From the NCBI RefSeq assembly GCF_029531845.1, contig NZ_JAMBPV010000001.1, positions 248,001 to 312,000 of the forward strand: DNA of 64,000 bases, read 5' to 3'. This document shows, in pieces, positions 42,685 to 51,108 of this stretch (within the stretch, counting starts at the first letter, position 1; each line of letters starts with the position of its first letter). The position numbers and the translations under genes were made by a program. The notes under the pieces were generated by a model. It saw nothing but the letters and a program-made list of their open reading frames with translations. It did not search any database and had not been told where the DNA came from. Origin of the DNA: Staphylococcus equorum. Lineage in GTDB: Bacteria; Bacillota; Bacilli; Staphylococcales; Staphylococcaceae.

Positions 42685-42728
42685 AAAAAGAGTGTTCAGA
42701 AAATAATCATTTTCTGAACACTCTTTTT
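42685..42728 (+). terminator. Terminator after the condensation-domain gene
   Basis: Perfect 18-bp inverted repeat (AAAAAGAGTGTTCAGAAA and complement) with an eight-base loop and T run. Confidence 0.93.
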
Positions 42729-43225
42729 AATTATTTAACTAATAAAGTAATTGAACGCAGTTTGTTTTATATTTTCTTTGCTAATATATCTTTACGCAGA
42801 GGTTGGATCACTCTTTTTTACAACCTAAAAAGCAAGTTCATTTTAATTTTCGAATAAAAATTAATTGTAAATATTTATGTTTACAATTAATAATCATAAT
42901 CAATGTTTTCTTTATAAAACTTCATATTATAAATTTAATTAATATGTTATCATAGAAATCTGACAATTAATAATTATTAATTTATGTAAATGTTACAATA
43001 TGTATATAAGTTCGACTTTATAATATGTTTTTGTTGTGATATTTAAAATCTTATTTTACATAAACTTACCAACTGATCTACTTATTATCGAACATATTTT
43101 TATATACGTAACGATTCAATCAATTATTATATTGCTTCCTGAACAACCGATTAAGCATAAAATGAAACATTTAAGTATTATTTACAACATTTTAAACAAT
43201 AACTCGAATGGAAGGATGACATGTA
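42729..43225. other. AT-rich intergenic region
   Basis: About 500 bp, strongly AT-rich. A 66-codon hydrophobic frame at 43036-43236 has no ATG start or ribosome site and runs into the next gene in another frame; I do not consider it a gene. The promoter of the following gene is presumed here, but no clear -35/-10 pair was found. Confidence 0.3.
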
Positions 43226-45142
43226 ATGAGAAATAACGTTTTAGATATTAGTTCTTTAGAAATAGACCATGTACTTGCAGGAGAAACCGAAATATATATT
43301 GTGCCAATCGTTGCCCCAGTATTGAGAAAAGGATATTCCAAAGGAAATGCTGTTGAATCTTTCAAACAAATCTTAGGTTCCTCTAAAATTGTGCAATCTT
43401 TTGATGTGACGATAGATCACAATGATGAAAATGAGCCTTTTAAAATATTTGAAGATCGAGAATACTGTGTTACAGACCTAACTTCCTTACATAATATAAA
43501 AGAAAATAAACGCCTTGACTGTAATTTTGGTTTAAGGATTTATATACCACATGAAAATGAATTTAAAGTAAATGTTATAAATAATGATATCTTAAAAGAG
43601 CTAAACATGCCTGATTTTGATATTTCTGATATAAGTAAAGGCTTAAAATTTGAAACGTTACAACCATTGAAAGACGCGATTATAAAACAAATTCAAAATA
43701 AAAATAAGCGTGGTGCTAAGCAAAAATTGTCTAATGAAAAAAAGAAAAAACAAATTATGTCTATTAACAAAAACGAAGATTTTTCAGACGTTCAATTTTT
43801 AAAAGATAATCTATATAGCACGCTCGATTCACTTATAGATAAAGTTTATTTAGATGATGAAAATTTAGAATTTAGAAGTATTGTCGACGATAAAGGTTAT
43901 AATGAAAAAGTATTGCCAACTTACCAAAAGCTTGAACAATTAACTGAAGATGACTTTAATAAAACAAAAAACGACAAATTAGTAGTCTTACAAAAAAAGA
44001 GAGAAGATATTATAAACAGTATATTCAATCAACTTGTTACTGATTTGTGGAGCAAAAGTATTGAAGCGGATAAAACGCGTAATTATAAATCAAATGATTC
44101 TCAATATCATAAATCTTACACACAAATAGAAAGTAAATTCCAAGAAGATTTAGGAGTTATTCCAAATAAAGTTGAAGAACAAACCAAAAAATTAGAAAAA
44201 GAATTTGAAATAGGTAAAAATGAACGTAGCGAAAAAGCACGCCGAGACATGGAAGAAAAAATAGAAAGAGAAGAAAGACCTATTTTAACAAACCGCATTC
44301 GTGAATATGAAAAGACATTATCAAATAAAGCAAAAAATTCCTATAATAATCAAATCAAAGTATTAGATGCTAGTGTTAAAAACAACTATGATTTGCATGT
44401 TTCTAAAATTGTAGATGACATTGTTCAACATCATCAAGAGACGATTGATACTAAAAAGTCGGAACTGCAAAACATTATGGAAAAAGATGTAGAAGCATTA
44501 GTTCAAAAAAGAAGTGAAGATGTCGATAAACTTAGAGGCGAGATTAGTAAGTTAGAACAAGACCTAATTCATAACGAATCAACATTTAACGAACGTTTAG
44601 ATTTAGCAGTGAATCAAAAAGTAACTGATTATGAATTAAAAGACTCACAAATGACAGATGAAATTAATTGGTTAAGAGTAGAATTAGAAAAATCGAAAAG
44701 AGAAAGTACTGATAAAGACGAATCAATCCGTTCTAAAGAAATGGAACTTCAAAATAATAGAAGTCATTTAGACCGCTTAAATCAGCAATTAGAACAGAGT
44801 AACCAAACAAGTTTAAGTATTTCAGCACGTGCTATGGAAATTAAACAACAAGCCTTAAGTTTTTCAAATAATGATTTAAATCAATCGAATTTTAATAAAG
44901 TTGTTGAACCGCAAAACATTGATATAGGCAACTTATTAGACGATGGTGTTGAAAAAGCAAAGCGCTATGAACGTAGAAAAAAACCAACATTCTTCACTTG
45001 GTTAGGTGGTCTCTTTTTATGTGCCTTGTTAGGTTCTGGTACTTTATTTGGTAGTCACGTAGCCAATGCACAAGACAGCACTGCAGACACGCAAACTAAA
45101 GTTCAAAATTCACACAAAACAGAATTGCCACAAAAGAAATAA
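43226..45142 (+). CDS. Large coiled-coil protein with C-terminal membrane anchor, unknown function
   Basis: 638 residues, not recognised. Residues 1-150 look globular (EIYIVPIVAPVLRKGYSKG, FGLRIYIPHENEF). Residues about 150-570 are highly charged, Lys/Glu/Gln-rich and predicted coiled coil (KSELQNIMEKDVEALVQKR, SHLDRLNQQLEQ). After a basic stretch (KRYERRKKP) comes one hydrophobic helix (about 589-615) ending SHVANAQ, then a 23-residue polar tail. The charge pattern puts the long N-terminal part in the cytoplasm and the tail outside. GGAAGGATG precedes the ATG. The two-helix membrane gene follows 104 bp later; joint function is inferred. Confidence 0.75.
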   Translation: MRNNVLDISSLEIDHVLAGETEIYIVPIVAPVLRKGYSKGNAVESFKQILGSSKIVQSFDVTIDHNDENEPFKIFEDREYCVTDLTSLHNIKENKRLDCNFGLRIYIPHENEFKVNVINNDILKELNMPDFDISDISKGLKFETLQPLKDAIIKQIQNKNKRGAKQKLSNEKKKKQIMSINKNEDFSDVQFLKDNLYSTLDSLIDKVYLDDENLEFRSIVDDKGYNEKVLPTYQKLEQLTEDDFNKTKNDKLVVLQKKREDIINSIFNQLVTDLWSKSIEADKTRNYKSNDSQYHKSYTQIESKFQEDLGVIPNKVEEQTKKLEKEFEIGKNERSEKARRDMEEKIEREERPILTNRIREYEKTLSNKAKNSYNNQIKVLDASVKNNYDLHVSKIVDDIVQHHQETIDTKKSELQNIMEKDVEALVQKRSEDVDKLRGEISKLEQDLIHNESTFNERLDLAVNQKVTDYELKDSQMTDEINWLRVELEKSKRESTDKDESIRSKEMELQNNRSHLDRLNQQLEQSNQTSLSISARAMEIKQQALSFSNNDLNQSNFNKVVEPQNIDIGNLLDDGVEKAKRYERRKKPTFFTWLGGLFLCALLGSGTLFGSHVANAQDSTADTQTKVQNSHKTELPQKK

Positions 45143-45246
45143 TAATGTTTAGAAGCACCTATTGTTAACAAAATAGCAGCCCCCAATAGATAAATGAGCT
45201 AGCTTAATAACGCGGATCAATATTAAACAATATGGGAGTGGAAACA

Positions 45247-45765
45247 ATGAACCAACAAAAATTAGAAGAATTGAATCGACTTGCAAAGGGTACAGAAAAA
45301 GAAAAAAAAATTGCACTTACCTTTGGTTATCAACCAATCATTGAAGAATTAAAAAAAGATGATAATAAAGAAATTTCAGATTTTGCGCAAACGATGGATG
45401 CAAACGAAGATTTGAAATTATATAAAAACAATGTTCAATACAAGCGCTCTAAAGAACAATTTCAAAAAGATTTAAAACAAGCAACGCAATATATGTATGC
45501 TACGTTAATATTAATCGGTATCGCTGTAGTATCTATATTTATCGCTGTGATTATCTTTTTTGTTAATCCAGTTACGACTGTGACACCATTTATTACAATT
45601 ACAGTGTTAGCGATGTTAGGTTCACTAGTTACAGTTATACTTTCTAAGCGAACTGGAGTTTCCTATAATAATAGTAAGCAATCACTAGCAAAATCGGTAT
45701 ATTTACTCAATATTTCACGATCTAATTCACAATCGTTACAAGCACAAATCAATAATAATGAATAA
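45247..45765 (+). CDS. Two-helix membrane protein, unknown (TRADD-N-associated-membrane-domain-like)
   Basis: 172 residues: a charged helical N-terminal half (about 1-80), two hydrophobic helices (about 83-106 and 112-133) and a short C-terminal part ending SQSLQAQINNNE. The pattern of amphipathic lead helix, two helices with a short turn, then a helical tail resembles the membrane domain found with TRADD-N proteins in bacterial conflict systems. This is a weak pattern match, not a recognised homology. The ATG at 45247 (MNQQKLEELN) has GGGAGTGG upstream. It probably works with the preceding coiled-coil protein. Confidence 0.7.
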   Translation: MNQQKLEELNRLAKGTEKEKKIALTFGYQPIIEELKKDDNKEISDFAQTMDANEDLKLYKNNVQYKRSKEQFQKDLKQATQYMYATLILIGIAVVSIFIAVIIFFVNPVTTVTPFITITVLAMLGSLVTVILSKRTGVSYNNSKQSLAKSVYLLNISRSNSQSLQAQINNNE

Positions 45766-46268
45766 GTAAATCTAAAAAGTTAGAACACGATATATAGTGT
45801 GATTTTAACTCCATGAATAGAATTTCTAGTGAGCAATTAGCTAGAGGGATTTGATTAAGCATTCTTAAAAAATTATTAATATTTAACTTAAAGTTGAAAC
45901 TAGAACATAAGTCCTAGTTTTAATAAATGACTGTTAATTTTTAACTAAAAAATTAGCAGTCATTTTTTTATATTCAAAGTAATTTTAGACGCATTTGTCT
46001 ATATTATATAGTGGTCAACGAGAATCTCTGATATACTCAAAACTTGTATTTCTTTTCATGTTTACACCCATTTAAATGGAGATATATCATAAATCAGTAT
46101 AATGGGTGGAACTAAAATATTAAATTCTATATCGAGCTATTTAATATTATGCTATTTTTATTCAGAACGTTAACACATTAGAATAATTATTTCTAAACAT
46201 TAATTTGTGGTATAGTAGCCCATATTGATTTGTATTAATTAAAACAATTAACTTAAAGGATGATAAAA
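45766..46268. other. Intergenic region with terminator
   Basis: About 500 bp. Contains the terminator at 45925-45968 and otherwise AT-rich DNA. TATAGT near 46211 may be a -10 for the SDR gene. No coding frame recognised. Confidence 0.35.
45925..45968 (+). terminator. Terminator after the two-helix membrane gene
   Basis: AAATGACTGTTAATTTTT pairs with AAAAATTAGCAGTCATTT, followed by a T run. Confidence 0.8.
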
Positions 46269-47087
46269 ATGAAAGTAGCTGTAGTTACAGGAGCAAGTAG
46301 TGGTATTGGATACGAAACAGCTAAAGCTTTAGCTAAAAAAGACTACTGTGTTTATGCCGCCTCAAGAAATTTAGAAAATATGAAATCTTTATTAGCTTAT
46401 AATGTGAAAATAATACATCTAGATGTGACAGACCAAACTTTAATTCATAATTTGGTTGATCACGTCCTTAACACAGAAGGGCATATAGATATTTTAGTTA
46501 ATAATGCTGGATATGGATCATATGGTGCTGTTGAAGATGTATCAATTGAAGAGGCAAGAAAACAATTTGAAGTAAATTTATTTGGTTTATCTGAGCTAAC
46601 AAAGGCAATTATACCTTCAATGCGTCATCAAAATTCAGGAAAGATTATAAATATATCATCTATCGGTGGGCGTACGCCTAACAATTTTGGATCTTGGTAT
46701 CATGCTTCAAAATACGCTTTAGAAGGGTATAGCGAAAGTTTGCGCTTAGAACTGTCTGATTTTGGGATAGACGTTATAGTCATTCAACCTGGTGGTATAA
46801 AAACGAACTGGGCTCCAATTGCAGCTAATCATTTAGAAACATCTTCAAAAGGTGGCCCATATGAATCGAAAGCTTCAAATATGGCACAATTGATGTATAA
46901 ACAACATCAATCCGGCATGTTTTCTCATCCTTCTGTTGCTGCGAAACGTATTGTTAAAATTATAGAAAGCAATCATACAAAACCACGTTATACGGTTGGA
47001 TTGATTGCCAAACCTATGCTTTTTTTACATGCTATATTACCGGTTAGAGCATTCGGTTGGCTACTTAAAAGAAAGATTTCTAAATAA
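46269..47087 (+). CDS. Short-chain dehydrogenase/reductase
   Basis: 272 residues of the classical SDR family: NAD(P) motif TGASSGIG at residues 7-14, NNAGYG, catalytic Ser in INISSIGG and Tyr/Lys in WYHASKYA. The C-terminal extension (HPSVAAKRIVKIIES) is typical of retinol/steroid-dehydrogenase-like SDRs. Substrate unknown. The ATG at 46269 was chosen since AAAGGATG precedes it. It is a single-gene unit with its own terminator. Confidence 0.88.
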   Translation: MKVAVVTGASSGIGYETAKALAKKDYCVYAASRNLENMKSLLAYNVKIIHLDVTDQTLIHNLVDHVLNTEGHIDILVNNAGYGSYGAVEDVSIEEARKQFEVNLFGLSELTKAIIPSMRHQNSGKIINISSIGGRTPNNFGSWYHASKYALEGYSESLRLELSDFGIDVIVIQPGGIKTNWAPIAANHLETSSKGGPYESKASNMAQLMYKQHQSGMFSHPSVAAKRIVKIIESNHTKPRYTVGLIAKPMLFLHAILPVRAFGWLLKRKISK

Positions 47088-47090
47088 AAT

Positions 47091-47120
47091 TGAATGACCC
47101 ATTAAATTTTGGGTCATTCA
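47091..47120. terminator. Terminator after the SDR gene
   Basis: TGAATGACCC / GGGTCATTCA perfect 10-bp stem. The T run is weak, so function is inferred from position (3 bp past the stop). Confidence 0.65.
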
Positions 47121-47426
47121 GTTAACTGTTGTTGCAATCGGCCTGTAACTTATTAAAATAAAACACAAAAATATATATTTATCTTAAACTTAGGGTATAG
47201 ATAAATAAGCAAATATATTGTATTTTTACACACGGGATATTACACTTAAATAAACATCGAAATGAAGCGTTGCAGTTTTTTAGATATTTTGATTCGCAAA
47301 TGTAGTTTTTAATACATAAAAATAAAGACACCAAGACGATTTGTTTTCAATCCAACAATAGCAATATGTAAATAGTTTATAAGCATTAAGGATTTGTAAA
47401 ATGCGCATAATGTAGGAGGGATTCAA

Positions 47427-47723
47427 ATGGTTATTCGTGAAAATAAACGTATCAAAGTCAAAAGATTGAATGAAACACGTTCTAGTGGTATTTCTGTGAT
47501 GATTGAGGAAGGCGGATTGGGAGCCGATCAATACTATCAAATAGAAAAGCACAACACAGAAACTTCAGAAGAGCATTTACACCAATTTGAAAATGAAGTT
47601 CGTGACAAGAGTGACATTGAACTTATAGATTTGTTAGTTGTAAATGCAAAAGAGAATACAAATACAGATTACAATGAAGCGTTGGGAGTAATTCAAGAAG
47701 AGATACTGAACCGCATGAAATAG
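47427..47723 (+). CDS. Small acidic hypothetical protein
   Basis: 98 residues, charged, no signal peptide or membrane helix. The N-terminal 20 residues are basic (RENKRIKVKRLNE) and the rest acidic (EEHLHQFENEVRDKSDIELIDLL). A clear TAGGAGGG ribosome site 8 bp before the ATG and a terminator after it (47765) support a real gene. Family not recognised. The 47121-47426 stretch upstream contains no other gene. Confidence 0.75.
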   Translation: MVIRENKRIKVKRLNETRSSGISVMIEEGGLGADQYYQIEKHNTETSEEHLHQFENEVRDKSDIELIDLLVVNAKENTNTDYNEALGVIQEEILNRMK

Positions 47724-47764
47724 CGGTTAATTTCATTACAATTGAATAATAAAATGAGCATATG

Positions 47765-47810
47765 AAGGCTATTGATAGAGGGTGATTATAACTTTATCAG
47801 TAGCCTTTTT
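47765..47810 (+). terminator. Terminator after the 98-residue gene
   Basis: AAGGCTATTGATA pairs with TATCAGTAGCCTT around a 16-base loop, then T residues. Confidence 0.7.
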
Positions 47811-47871
47811 AGTGAGAGAGGGGTCTGAAGCACGTCTAGAATATTAGAAATATCAATGACAACACAAAAAT

Positions 47872-47923
47872 AGGAGCGGAACAGAAACCCAAAATTGAAA
47901 TTTGATTTCGTATTCTCGCCCCT
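47872..47923. repeat. Dispersed hairpin repeat (GACAGAAA family)
   Basis: GGAGCGGAACAGAAA ... TTTCGTATTCTCGCCCC forms an imperfect hairpin very similar to those at 26886 and 60647. It lies between convergent genes and may act as a terminator. Confidence 0.6.
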
Positions 47924-47998
47924 ATAAGTAAGGTTGACTAGATATTAGACTACTACTGTGCAATCGTTAATTTGTACTCATAGTATGCTGTATTTATG

Positions 47999-48832
47999 TT
48001 AACCATTTAATTCTAATGGATTAGGTCCAATTCTCTTATTTTCGTTTAATGCATCAATACGTTCCATTTGATCAGCTGTTAATGAGAAATCAAAGATATT
48101 AATATTTTCTTCTATTCTATGAGGTGTAATTGATTTAGGAATCGTCACGACACCATGTTCAATATTCCATCTAATAACAACTTGTGCTGGAGATTTTCCA
48201 ATTTCTTCTGCAATCGCATTGATTGTTTCATCTGTTAAAATCTCCGCGTTCATTAATGGAGACCATGACTCCATGTATATAGATTCAGTATCTAAGTATG
48301 TTCTCAATTCTTGTTGTGTAAAGTAGGGATGAAATTCGACTTGATTGATGACAGGTTTAATAGAAGTTTGTGATTTCAACACTTCTAAATGGTCAATATT
48401 GAAGTTACTTACACCAATATTTTTAACTTTGCCTGATTCATATAAAGCCTCCATACCTTTCCAAGTTTCAATCATGACAGACTCATCTGTGCCCGGCCAA
48501 TGAATGAGATAAAGATCTAAGTAGTCTAGACCTAAGTTATTTATAGAAGTTTGATATCCTTTTTCTACATTCTCTTTGCCAAAGCTATCAAACCAAAGTT
48601 TTGATGTGATAAATAAGTCTTCTCTTTGGATATCTGCTGCAACGATACCTTCTTGGATACCACGGCCCACCATTTCTTCGTTTCCGTAAACTAATGCGGC
48701 ATCAATACTGCGATAGCCGTTAATAATTGCATGCTTCACTGCATCTTTTGCAGTGTCATCATTTTCTACTCTAAAAACGCCTAAACCAAGTTGAGGCATA
48801 GCATTGCCATTATGAAAATCAATATATTGCAT
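47999..48832 (-). CDS. Aldo/keto reductase
   Basis: 277 residues, TIM-barrel NADPH-dependent reductase. The catalytic tetrad is intact: Asp44 and Tyr49 (YRSIDAALVYGNEE), Lys78 (FITSKLW) and His111 (DLYLIHWPG). The NADPH-binding IPKSITPHRIEEN motif is present near the C-terminus. Close to the YvgN/2,5-diketogluconate reductase subgroup; the physiological substrate is unknown. The ATG at 48832 is preceded by AAGGGAGAAC. Confidence 0.93.
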   Translation of the reverse strand: MQYIDFHNGNAMPQLGLGVFRVENDDTAKDAVKHAIINGYRSIDAALVYGNEEMVGRGIQEGIVAADIQREDLFITSKLWFDSFGKENVEKGYQTSINNLGLDYLDLYLIHWPGTDESVMIETWKGMEALYESGKVKNIGVSNFNIDHLEVLKSQTSIKPVINQVEFHPYFTQQELRTYLDTESIYMESWSPLMNAEILTDETINAIAEEIGKSPAQVVIRWNIEHGVVTIPKSITPHRIEENINIFDFSLTADQMERIDALNENKRIGPNPLELNG

Positions 48833-48976
48833 AGTTGTTCTCCCTTTTCTGTTTTTGATTTAAAATTATTTTCAAATAATGTTTATATTAATTATATTAC
48901 CGCTGATTGATTAGAAATGTAAGTACGCACTTTAAAGTAACCTAGGTATCTATTTTATGAATAATCATATTTTTAA

Positions 48977-49005
48977 TTGATTTTTAAGATCGCTGTGATT
49001 ATAAT
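48977..49005 (+). promoter_or_regulatory. Promoter of antitoxin RNA
   Basis: TTGATT (48977-48982), 17-base spacer and TATAAT (49000-49005), giving a start near 49012 directed at the toxin locus terminator. Confidence 0.8.
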
Positions 49006-49011
49006 ATAGGT

Positions 49012-49076
49012 ATAAAAAATGCTACCATTTAGTTCACCAAAGCCCTCACTATTGGTTAGAATAGTGAGGGCTTTTT
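49012..49076 (+). ncRNA. Antisense antitoxin RNA of Fst/par-type locus
   Basis: A predicted RNA of about 65 nt from the promoter at 48977 to the shared terminator. Its segment 49021-49038 (GCTACCATTTAGTTCACC) can pair with the toxin mRNA over the ribosome site and start codon: 17 of 18 positions pair, three as G-U. Length, convergent arrangement and shared terminator match RNAII of the pAD1 par system. It would block toxin translation. Confidence 0.75.
49041..49076. terminator. Bidirectional terminator shared by toxin mRNA and antitoxin RNA
   Basis: AGCCCTCACTAT (49041-49052) and ATAGTGAGGGCT (49061-49072) form a perfect 12-bp stem with an eight-base loop. A T run follows on the plus strand; on the minus strand the stem is followed only by TTTGG. 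Confidence 0.88.
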
Positions 49077-49098
49077 ATGGTGTGGCTTACGTCATCGC

Positions 49099-49197
49099 CT
49101 ATTGTTTTTCGCCACGCTTACGAAGCCATTGCGTAAACATGGCAATGATGCAACCACTGATGATTGTGGCTAAGACATTTATAAAAAATACTCCCAT
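49099..49197 (-). CDS. Fst-family type I toxin peptide (32 residues)
   Basis: Small membrane peptide: MGVFFINVLA, then TIISGCIIAMFTQWL, then a basic tail RKRGEKQ. Helix, central Gly-Cys, Trp near the end and charged tail match the Fst/PepA1 toxin family, which inserts into the cytoplasmic membrane. AGGAGGTGAG precedes the ATG. In the 5' leader, CTCTCA (about 49226) can pair with TGAGAG next to the ribosome site, with GCGTC/GACGT closing the stem, so translation is probably kept low until refolding. A minus-strand TATAAT near 49253 is the likely -10. It is convergent with the antisense RNA. Confidence 0.85.
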   Translation of the reverse strand: MGVFFINVLATIISGCIIAMFTQWLRKRGEKQ

Positions 49198-49262
49198 TCA
49201 GCTCACCTCCTCTCAACGTCTAAATTGACGCCTGAGAGATAGGCGACATCCATATTATATAC
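49198..49262 (-). promoter_or_regulatory. Toxin mRNA leader with ribosome-site-sequestering stem and -10 element
   Basis: On the minus strand, TATAAT (about 49250-49255) is followed by GCCTATCTCTCAGGCGTC, AATTTA, then GACGTTGAGAGGAGG. The two arms pair (GCGTC/GACGT and TCTCTCA/TGAGAGGA), burying the Shine-Dalgarno sequence, as in RNAI of par. The -35 is weak. Confidence 0.65.
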
Positions 49263-49454
49263 TAGGAATTCTACGCTTTTATCATATGTTTGAGCTTGTC
49301 ACTTTATCTTCAAATATTTCCTCAATTATACAAATTACAACGAATATCATTCTCAATTTATTTAATTTCTTCTTAAAATAACATATACATTGTATTTGAA
49401 AATCATTATACTTAAGAACATGTTTATTTTTAAATCAACAAGGAGTTAGGCAAA

Positions 49455-50876
49455 ATGAGTATCATTAAAAGAGTATTTCGGAAAGAAGATTTATCCCGTT
49501 ATCAAAATAAAGATTCAAATTTAGAACGTACACTTCGTGTGAGAGACTTTTTAGCATTAGGTGTCGGAACGATTGTATCGACTGCTATTTTCACACTACC
49601 AGGTGTTGTTGCTGCAGATCATACAGGACCAGCTGTAACACTTTCATTTTTAGTATCAGCTATAGTAGCGGCCCTCGTAGCTTTCGTATATGCAGAGATG
49701 GCTTCAGTGATGCCCTTCGCAGGTTCGGCTTATACTTGGATTAGTATATTATTTGGCGAGTTTTTTGGTTGGATAGTAGGGTGGGCGCTCATTGCAGAGT
49801 ATATTATTGCAGTTTCTTTTGTAGCGTCAGGTTTTTCAGCCAATTTAAGAGGGCTTTTAGACCCCTTCCATATATCATTGCCAAACGCATTATCCAATTC
49901 ACTTGGAACTAACGGTGGCATAATGGATATTATTGCAGCAATTGTAATTATTATCACAGCACTGTTGTTAGCGAGAGGTGCATCAGAAACAGCACGCGTA
50001 CAAAATATCCTCGTTGTGTTAAAAATATTAGCGATTTTATTATTTCTTATTGTAGGTTTATCTGTTATTAATATTGGAAACTACATACCGTTTATTCCTG
50101 AATATAAGGAAACAGCGGCAGGCGCCTTTGGTGGTTGGCAAGGTATTTACGCAGGCAGCTCGGTTATTTTCATTGCTTATATCGGTTTTGATTCTATTGC
50201 AGCCAATTCTGGAGAAGCAATTAACCCACAGAAAACAATGCCTCGTGGTATCTTAGGATCACTACTCATCGCAGTTGGATTATTTGTTGCTGTAGCACTC
50301 GTATTAGTGGGTATGTTTGATTACTCAGCATACAAAGATAATGCAGAGCCAGTAGGTTGGGCATTACGTATGAGTGGACATGGCACAGTTGCTGTTATCG
50401 TGCAGGCTGTCTCAGTCATAGGTATGTTTACGGCACTTATTGGTATGATGCTTGCCGGTTCACGCTTACTTTATTCATTTGGCCGTGATGGCATCCTTCC
50501 GTCTTGGTTAGGAAAGTTAAATAAGAAGAATCAACCTAATCGTTCTTTAGTTATATTAACGATTGTGGCAGTAATTATCGGATCTGTATTTCCATTTGGA
50601 TTTTTAGCGGAATTGATTTCAGCAGGTGCGCTCGTCGCATTTATGTTTGTGACAATTGGAATTTATGCATTACGTAAAAGAGAAGGTAAAGATTTACCAG
50701 AACCAGCATTTAAATTACCATTTTATCCTGTTATGCCGATATTTATATTTATCTGTGTATTTGCAGTGTTTTGGGGATTAAGCGGACAAGCCAAATTCTA
50801 TACATTGATTTGGTTTATTATTGGTATTGTATATTATTTATTTTATGCCATTAAAATGAATGGTCAACAGAAATAA
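49455..50876 (+). CDS. Amino acid permease (APC superfamily, YfnA/CAT-like)
   Basis: 473 residues with 12 or more hydrophobic helices. The APC signature is present: GVGTIVSTAIFTLPGVVAA, FVYAEMASVMPFAGSAYTWI, FIAYIGFDSIAANSGEAINPQKTMPRGI and GSRLLYSFGRDGILP. It belongs to the cationic-amino-acid-transporter-like branch; substrate unknown. AAGGAGTTAGG precedes the ATG. Two sequences resembling Fur boxes lie in its upstream region (see findings). Confidence 0.92.
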   Translation: MSIIKRVFRKEDLSRYQNKDSNLERTLRVRDFLALGVGTIVSTAIFTLPGVVAADHTGPAVTLSFLVSAIVAALVAFVYAEMASVMPFAGSAYTWISILFGEFFGWIVGWALIAEYIIAVSFVASGFSANLRGLLDPFHISLPNALSNSLGTNGGIMDIIAAIVIIITALLLARGASETARVQNILVVLKILAILLFLIVGLSVINIGNYIPFIPEYKETAAGAFGGWQGIYAGSSVIFIAYIGFDSIAANSGEAINPQKTMPRGILGSLLIAVGLFVAVALVLVGMFDYSAYKDNAEPVGWALRMSGHGTVAVIVQAVSVIGMFTALIGMMLAGSRLLYSFGRDGILPSWLGKLNKKNQPNRSLVILTIVAVIIGSVFPFGFLAELISAGALVAFMFVTIGIYALRKREGKDLPEPAFKLPFYPVMPIFIFICVFAVFWGLSGQAKFYTLIWFIIGIVYYLFYAIKMNGQQK

Positions 50877-50940
50877 ATAGCTAATTATTGGTAAATGTGT
50901 AAATACATATTTTACCTCTAGGCTCTATAAAACACATTAC

Positions 50941-50977
50941 AAACCCCCTTCACTAGTAAGTAGAGTGAAGGGGGTTT
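50941..50977. terminator. Bidirectional terminator after the permease
   Basis: AAACCCCCTTCACT / AGTGAAGGGGGTTT perfect 14-bp stem between convergent genes. Confidence 0.88.
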
Positions 50978-51108
50978 ATCAGTTTATCTAATGAAGTAAT
51001 TTGTGTTCTAAGTGTAGTTGTTTTTTCAAGTGAACAACAGCGGAAAAACTCAGCTTGAATATGGCAACATACCCTAAATTTTGTTTGTGAAATAAACTCT
51101 AAAAAATT

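Noticed and set aside
43036..43236. 66-codon hydrophobic frame before the coiled-coil gene
   Set aside because: Non-ATG start, no ribosome site, overlaps the true start of the next gene.
49019..49228. 69-codon plus-strand frame across the toxin locus
   Set aside because: It runs through the terminator and the antisense of the toxin gene; the convergent RNA explanation fits the promoter, pairing and terminator much better.
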